From assembly GCA_051122655.1 (NCBI GenBank), contig CP182107.1:1178001-1242000 (forward strand): a stretch of 64,000 bases of DNA, read 5' to 3'. The stretch is from Pasteurella sp030783905 (GTDB lineage: Bacteria; Pseudomonadota; Gammaproteobacteria; Enterobacterales; Pasteurellaceae). Position 1 is the stretch's first letter, and each line of letters opens with the position of its first letter. Shown here piece after piece: positions 59,856-64,000 of the stretch. A model generated the notes under the pieces. That model had not been told where the DNA came from and did no database searches. It saw only the letters and a program-made list of their open reading frames with translations. Position numbers and translations under genes: made by a program.

Positions 59856-61231
59856 ACAAAGTTTTCCCTTAACGTATTAATCACATCCTCCATTTTCATT
59901 CGACGTGATCCTTTTGCTAATAACACAATTTTCTGATTTTCTTTTAATTTTTCAGTCAACAGCTGCGTTAACGCATGACAAAGTAGGGTTTTATCGCTGA
60001 AATGTTTACCTAAACACGTTTGAGAAATGACCGCACTTTCGTGACCAAACGAGAACACGCTATCCAACTGTGCCGCTTTGGCATAGTCCGCCACCTGCTG
60101 ATGACAAATTTGGCTATTTTCGCCTAATTCTGCCATATCTCCAACAACTAAAATTCGAAATGCTGCATATTTTTGCAGAACACCAATCGCTGATTGTAAG
60201 GAATCTACGTTGGCATTGTATGTATCATCGAGTAAGAGGAGATTTTCACAAGGTTGAACAGGATATAAACGCCCTTTCACTTGTGTGTTGACCGCTAAAC
60301 CTTGCTTGATTTGATTCAAGCTCACCCCGACATTCATCGCCAATGCGCTCGCGGCTAAGGCATTTTTGACATTATGTTCACCTAAATAGGGTAATTCGAT
60401 ATGTATCTTCCCTTTTGGAGTACATAAATCAAAGCACGATCCTGCTTCATGAAATCGCACATTGTCGGCATAGAAATCTGCTGTGTTGTCTTGATAAGCG
60501 AAATATTGTACCGCATGGTCGCCGATATCTTGCTGCCATTTGGTGGTGTAATCATGCTCTTTGTTGATAATGGCCACCCCCTCTGGTTGTAAACCGCGAT
60601 AAATTTCGCCTTTGGCTTTGGCCACACCGTCAAGACTGCCAAAACCTTCTAAATGCGCAGCCGCCACATTATTTACTAATGCGACATTGGGTTGGACCAG
60701 ACTCGTCGTATAGGCAATTTCGCCTTGGTGATTAGCCCCCAATTCAATCACGGCAAATTGATGTTGTTCCGTTAAACGTAATAGGGTTAAAGGCACACCA
60801 ATATCATTATTAAAATTACCTTGTGTAAATAAAACCCGCTCAACACCAACCGCACTTTGTAGAATGCTAGCGGTCATTTCTTTTACTGTGGTTTTGCCGG
60901 ATGATCCCGTCATGGCTACGGTGTGGGGATTGACTTGCTGTTTTACCCATTTCGCTAGCTCACCCAATGCAATGCGCGTATCCTTAACGAGCAGTTGCGG
61001 GACCGAAAGACAGCTATCCGCACGCTCAACCACAAGCGCCGTCGCCCCCTGTGCTACGGCGTTGTCTAAATACTCATGTGCATCAAAATGTTCGCCTTTT
61101 AAGGCAAAAAAAAGTGCGTTAGCCATGTTCTGACGCGTATCGGTACTGATCGTTTCTACAACAACATTTTCCTCACCCACCAAATCGGCTTGTAAAATCA
61201 TTGCCAGTTGTTTTGTTGTTAATTTAAGCAT
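59849..61231 (-). CDS. murF: UDP-MurNAc-tripeptide--D-alanyl-D-alanine ligase
   Basis: A 460-residue Mur ligase that adds the D-Ala-D-Ala made by Ddl. The ATP loop is MTGSSGKTTVKEMT; FNNDIGVPLTLLRL, ELGANHQGEI and LLLDDTYNANVDSLQ are MurF-specific blocks. It overlaps murE by 8 bp and mraY by 7 bp, so the three are probably translated in a coupled way. Two uptake sequences lie inside (60030 and 60849). Confidence 0.98.
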   Translation of the reverse strand: MLKLTTKQLAMILQADLVGEENVVVETISTDTRQNMANALFFALKGEHFDAHEYLDNAVAQGATALVVERADSCLSVPQLLVKDTRIALGELAKWVKQQVNPHTVAMTGSSGKTTVKEMTASILQSAVGVERVLFTQGNFNNDIGVPLTLLRLTEQHQFAVIELGANHQGEIAYTTSLVQPNVALVNNVAAAHLEGFGSLDGVAKAKGEIYRGLQPEGVAIINKEHDYTTKWQQDIGDHAVQYFAYQDNTADFYADNVRFHEAGSCFDLCTPKGKIHIELPYLGEHNVKNALAASALAMNVGVSLNQIKQGLAVNTQVKGRLYPVQPCENLLLLDDTYNANVDSLQSAIGVLQKYAAFRILVVGDMAELGENSQICHQQVADYAKAAQLDSVFSFGHESAVISQTCLGKHFSDKTLLCHALTQLLTEKLKENQKIVLLAKGSRRMKMEDVINTLRENFVC

Positions 61232-62708
61232 GGTGATGATTTACCTTGAAATACTGTTGTACGGTTTCTTGATCTGAAAAATGTTGTTTTTGGGTACCGA
61301 TAATTTGGTAGTCTTCATGCCCTTTCCCTGCAATCAGTACCACATCATCCGTCTGCGCTTGTTGTAATGCCTGAATAATCGCTTGATCACGTGCATGACA
61401 GACGTCAACTTGTTGTGGCTGCTCAAATCCAGCAAGAATATCCTGCACAATTTGCGTCGCAGATTCAGTACGTGGATTATCATCTGTCACAATCACCTTA
61501 TCAGCAAATTGCTCCGCCACTTTGGCCATAAGTGGGCGTTTACCACGATCCCGATCACCACCGCAACCAAACACACACCACAATGTGCCCTGACAATGTA
61601 ATCTTGCCGCTTGCAAGGCTTTTTCTAACGCATCTGGCGTATGCGCATAATCCACAATTGCGGTAGGTTGTTGCGGTATGCCTAATCTTTCCATTCGACC
61701 ACACACCCCAGTTAACTGCGGGACCGTTTTCATTAACTCTTCTATGTCATAGCCAAGTGAAAGTAAGGTGGCAAACACCAACAACAAATTGCTGACATTA
61801 AATTGACCTATCAGTGCGCTAGGTAGTTCACCCGACCCCCAACTTGATGCAAATTGAATGACTGCACCTTGATTGCTAAATTGAATGTCTGTCGCCTTCA
61901 GCCAATGCGCTTGACATGCCTGAAAATCTGCCCGACAGCTAACCGCGACAGCATGGGGCAGTTCCTTTAACCACACTTGTCCGACAGCATCGTCTGCATT
62001 AATAATGTGGTGTTGAGAATCCAATTCGGTAAATAACCGCTTTTTGGCTAAAGCATAATTTTCCATATTCTGGTGATAATCTAAATGATCACGACTGAGA
62101 TTGGTAAAAATGGCCACATCAAACGCTAAGTTATCGACACGATGCTGTACCAGACCGTGTGAGGACACCTCAATAGCTGCGAAATCCGCGCCCTGATTAA
62201 CAAAACTCGCCAAAGAGGCCTGAATTTCCACTGCAGAACCCGTGGTATTGGTGGCTTCTTTCATCTGCCCCAATAACCCATTGCCAATCGTCCCCATTAC
62301 CGCACTTCGATGCCCCAGTAGAGCCGTCCATTGTGCTAACAATTGTGAAATGGTGGTTTTTCCATTCGTACCCGTGACCCCAACTAACGTCAATTTACGT
62401 GAGGGATTATCATAGAAAAGTCCCGCTAATTCAGAAAGATGATGTCCTAATTGATAAAAAGAAATGATCGGCACACCTTGTTCCATTTTCGTGCTTAAAT
62501 GCTGTTGCGCCTGCTCTGTTTCAGCCAAGACCGCACTCGCGCCATTGGCGATCGCTTGCGGAATATACTGACGCCCATCCACTTGATGACCTGGTAATGC
62601 AACAAAAAGACAGCCTTGCTTTACAGCCCGACTGTCTAGAATCATGTCCGTCAATTCAATGTTTGGGGCAAGTTCAACTTGCCCCAAAAGTGCGGTTAAT
62701 CTTCGCAT
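61224..62708 (-). CDS. murE: UDP-MurNAc-L-Ala-D-Glu--meso-diaminopimelate ligase
   Basis: A 494-residue Mur ligase that adds the third residue of the stem peptide. The motif DNPRTE near residue 408 is the meso-diaminopimelate specificity loop, so the cell wall is of the usual Gram-negative type and not lysine-based. The ATP loop is GVTGTNGKTTISQL; the carbamoylated-Lys region and the GCGGDRDRGKRPLM block are in place. It is 9 bp after ftsI. An uptake sequence near its start (62688) is used as coding sequence. Confidence 0.98.
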   Translation of the reverse strand: MRRLTALLGQVELAPNIELTDMILDSRAVKQGCLFVALPGHQVDGRQYIPQAIANGASAVLAETEQAQQHLSTKMEQGVPIISFYQLGHHLSELAGLFYDNPSRKLTLVGVTGTNGKTTISQLLAQWTALLGHRSAVMGTIGNGLLGQMKEATNTTGSAVEIQASLASFVNQGADFAAIEVSSHGLVQHRVDNLAFDVAIFTNLSRDHLDYHQNMENYALAKKRLFTELDSQHHIINADDAVGQVWLKELPHAVAVSCRADFQACQAHWLKATDIQFSNQGAVIQFASSWGSGELPSALIGQFNVSNLLLVFATLLSLGYDIEELMKTVPQLTGVCGRMERLGIPQQPTAIVDYAHTPDALEKALQAARLHCQGTLWCVFGCGGDRDRGKRPLMAKVAEQFADKVIVTDDNPRTESATQIVQDILAGFEQPQQVDVCHARDQAIIQALQQAQTDDVVLIAGKGHEDYQIIGTQKQHFSDQETVQQYFKVNHHHA

Positions 62709-62717
62709 AGTGTCTTC

Positions 62718-64000
62718 TTAGTTTGTCGTTGTTCCATTATCATTATTCAAACGCACAACGCGTCTTGCCATTTTATCTTGTGGCATCGCATCTGGTGGAA
62801 TATTATTCACACGCAACGCATACCCCATAATACTGGAGAATACTGGTGCTGAAATGGCACCACCATAATATTGCCCCGCTTTTGGATCATTAATTAAAAC
62901 AATTAATGCATAACGCGGATCAGAAATCGGTGCCACACCTGCAGTATAAGCAATATATTTGTCCACATAGCGCCCATTTTCTAATTTTTTCGCCGTCCCG
63001 GTTTTAATCCCGACACGGTAGCCTTCCACCATGGCTTTTTTATTCTTAATCGCCACTTTTTCCATCATATTGACTACTTCACGGGTAATTTTTTCTGGGT
63101 ATACCCGCTGACCAATCACTGGCGGATCCACTTTGGTAATCGAAAGTGGGCGATAAATACCAAAACTGCCTAATGTCACATAAGCACGCGCAATTTGTAA
63201 TGGCGTAGCATTGATCCCATAACCATAGGCCACGTTCGCTCGTTCAATATCAGACCAACGTTTACGGTTCGCATTGAGTAAGCCAGATTGTTCACCGATT
63301 AACCCCAGATCTGTCGGCTTACCGAGTCCAGCGTTCATATAGGTTTCCATTAAGGCGTTAGGGGGCATACGCAATGCCAAACGGCTCACCCCTCGGTTAC
63401 TGGAATGCTCTAAAATACCATCTAATGTTAATTGATCACGGGGGGCTACATCACGAATTTCATGCCCATTTAACACTAAAGGTCCCGTATTAATCACCTC
63501 GTTACGCTTTGCTGCACCACGTTGCAGAGCAGCGAGCACCACAAACGGTTTGACCGTAGAACCTGGCTCAAAGGTATCGGTAATCGCCCGGTTACGCATG
63601 AAATCAGCCTTAACTCCAACTCGATTATTTGGGTTATAAGATGGCGCATTCGCCATTGCTAACACTTCACCTGTTCGGACGTCCACTAATACAGCCGTAC
63701 CTGATTCGGCTTTATTTTCGGCCACCGCTTTCTTAATTTCGCGATAAACCATAGACTGGAGTTTTTCATCAATACTTAACGTCACATCTTGCGCATCGTA
63801 TTTTTTTACATCCGCGATATTTTCAACGATATTGCCAAATTTATCTTTACGATAGGTACGTGAACCTGATTTACCGATCAACATGGAATTAAAACTTTTT
63901 TCAATGCCTTCAATTCCATCGCCATCAATATTGGTATAACCAATTAAATGTGCGACTTCTTCGACACGTGGATAAAAGCGACGTGCTTCATTTTTTAGCA
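62718..64000 (-). CDS. ftsI: Septal transpeptidase FtsI (PBP3), C-terminal part
   Basis: The frame stays open to the window edge, so the N-terminus (membrane helix and most of the pedestal domain) lies beyond 64000. The transpeptidase domain is complete: SXXK as STVKPF (with the acylated Ser), SXN as SSN in LEHSSNRGVS and KTG as KTGTAKK. It crosslinks septal peptidoglycan with FtsW and is the main target of cephalosporins such as cefotaxime; alterations near SSN or KTG underlie reduced beta-lactam susceptibility in Haemophilus. An internal ATG at 63884 is not the start, because conserved sequence (FYPRVEEVAHLIGYTN) precedes it. Confidence 0.97.
   Translation of the reverse strand, partial: LKNEARRFYPRVEEVAHLIGYTNIDGDGIEGIEKSFNSMLIGKSGSRTYRKDKFGNIVENIADVKKYDAQDVTLSIDEKLQSMVYREIKKAVAENKAESGTAVLVDVRTGEVLAMANAPSYNPNNRVGVKADFMRNRAITDTFEPGSTVKPFVVLAALQRGAAKRNEVINTGPLVLNGHEIRDVAPRDQLTLDGILEHSSNRGVSRLALRMPPNALMETYMNAGLGKPTDLGLIGEQSGLLNANRKRWSDIERANVAYGYGINATPLQIARAYVTLGSFGIYRPLSITKVDPPVIGQRVYPEKITREVVNMMEKVAIKNKKAMVEGYRVGIKTGTAKKLENGRYVDKYIAYTAGVAPISDPRYALIVLINDPKAGQYYGGAISAPVFSSIMGYALRVNNIPPDAMPQDKMARRVVRLNNDNGTTTN

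Larger units (their letters stand above)
4003..62696. repeat. Dispersed DNA uptake signal sequences (USS), 34 exact copies
   Basis: The 9-mer AAGTGCGGT occurs exactly at 6085, 6996, 8801, 13918, 14115, 21002, 23864, 30125, 31976, 41200, 44167, 47310, 52238, 56225, 58494, 59754 and 62688, and its complement ACCGCACTT at 4003, 10557, 12670, 15279, 17962, 28376, 31957, 33498, 34441, 40084, 43792, 45668, 46959, 53134, 60030, 60849 and 62299. These are counts by eye and may miss some. This word marks Haemophilus/Pasteurella-type natural transformation. Most copies are inside genes; the stretch from 17971 to 28375 (mla, lpt, rapZ, xseA) has only two, and the sialyltransferase gene has none. Confidence 0.9.

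Noticed and set aside
1..64000. CRISPR arrays, tRNA or rRNA genes, prophage or IS elements
   Set aside because: No regularly spaced direct repeats, tRNA cloverleaf, rRNA, integrase or transposase sequence was seen on either strand; the repeated words found are uptake sequences.

Overview
This window is chromosomal DNA from a Pasteurellaceae bacterium, most probably Pasteurella multocida or a very close Pasteurella relative. Two independent signs point there. First, the Haemophilus/Pasteurella-type DNA uptake signal sequence (AAGTGCGGT or its complement) occurs at least 34 times, 17 in each orientation. Second, the window carries a GT80 sialyltransferase that I recognise as the PmST1 type, with every published catalytic residue at the same position, beside neuA. 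Gene orders are otherwise typical of gamma-proteobacteria, and murE carries the DNPR motif of meso-diaminopimelate peptidoglycan. No tRNA, rRNA, IS element, phage or CRISPR array was seen. Coding density is high.

Layout. 1-455: end of pepA. 672-3694 (-): polar amino-acid ABC importer whose binding protein resembles the cysteine-binding protein CjaA. 4030-7858 (-): dsbC-recJ-dsbA-like-mtnN. 8027-10685 (+): prfB (with its programmed frameshift) and lysS. 10741-12670 (+): sialyltransferase and neuA. 12755-14554 (+): preQ1 riboswitch and queC-queD-queE (queuosine precursor synthesis). 14785-18448 (+): Nif3-family gene, fabI, rnb. 18504-23224 (-): mlaFEDCB-ibaG-murA (outer-membrane lipid asymmetry plus the first peptidoglycan step). 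23451-26666 (+): lptC-lptA-lptB-ptsN-rapZ. 26689-30078 (-): ratA-rnfH-roxA-xseA. 30234-34325 (+): pth, ychF, an APC antiporter and a nitroreductase-like gene. 34473-38100 (-): an M20 amidohydrolase next to a cystine-type ABC importer. 38363-39652: ytfJ, yjdM and a small excalibur-domain protein. 39841-45744 (+): rbsDACBKR with a CRP-like site and a perfect RbsR-type operator. 45759-48128 (-): pheA and an iron-type aldehyde/alcohol dehydrogenase. 48279-64000 (-): most of the dcw cluster, in transcription order ftsI-murE-murF-mraY-murD-ftsW-murG-murC-ddl-ftsQ-ftsA-ftsZ-lpxC.

How it fits together. Much of the window builds the cell envelope: UDP-MurNAc-pentapeptide synthesis and septation (dcw, murA), lipid A commitment (lpxC), LPS export (lptABC), phospholipid retrieval (mla), fatty-acid elongation (fabI), periplasmic disulfide handling (dsb) and surface sialylation.

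No wholly new system stands out. The best second-look items are: a PtsN whose phosphorylatable histidine is replaced by lysine, at a locus that also lacks rpoN, hpf and npr; a preQ1-I riboswitch with an extra hairpin inserted before its pseudoknot tail; a promoter-hairpin-terminator unit between queE and the Nif3 gene that looks like an undescribed small RNA; and uptake sequences doing second jobs (terminator stem, start codon). All identifications are by reading and recollection of families; no database search was run.
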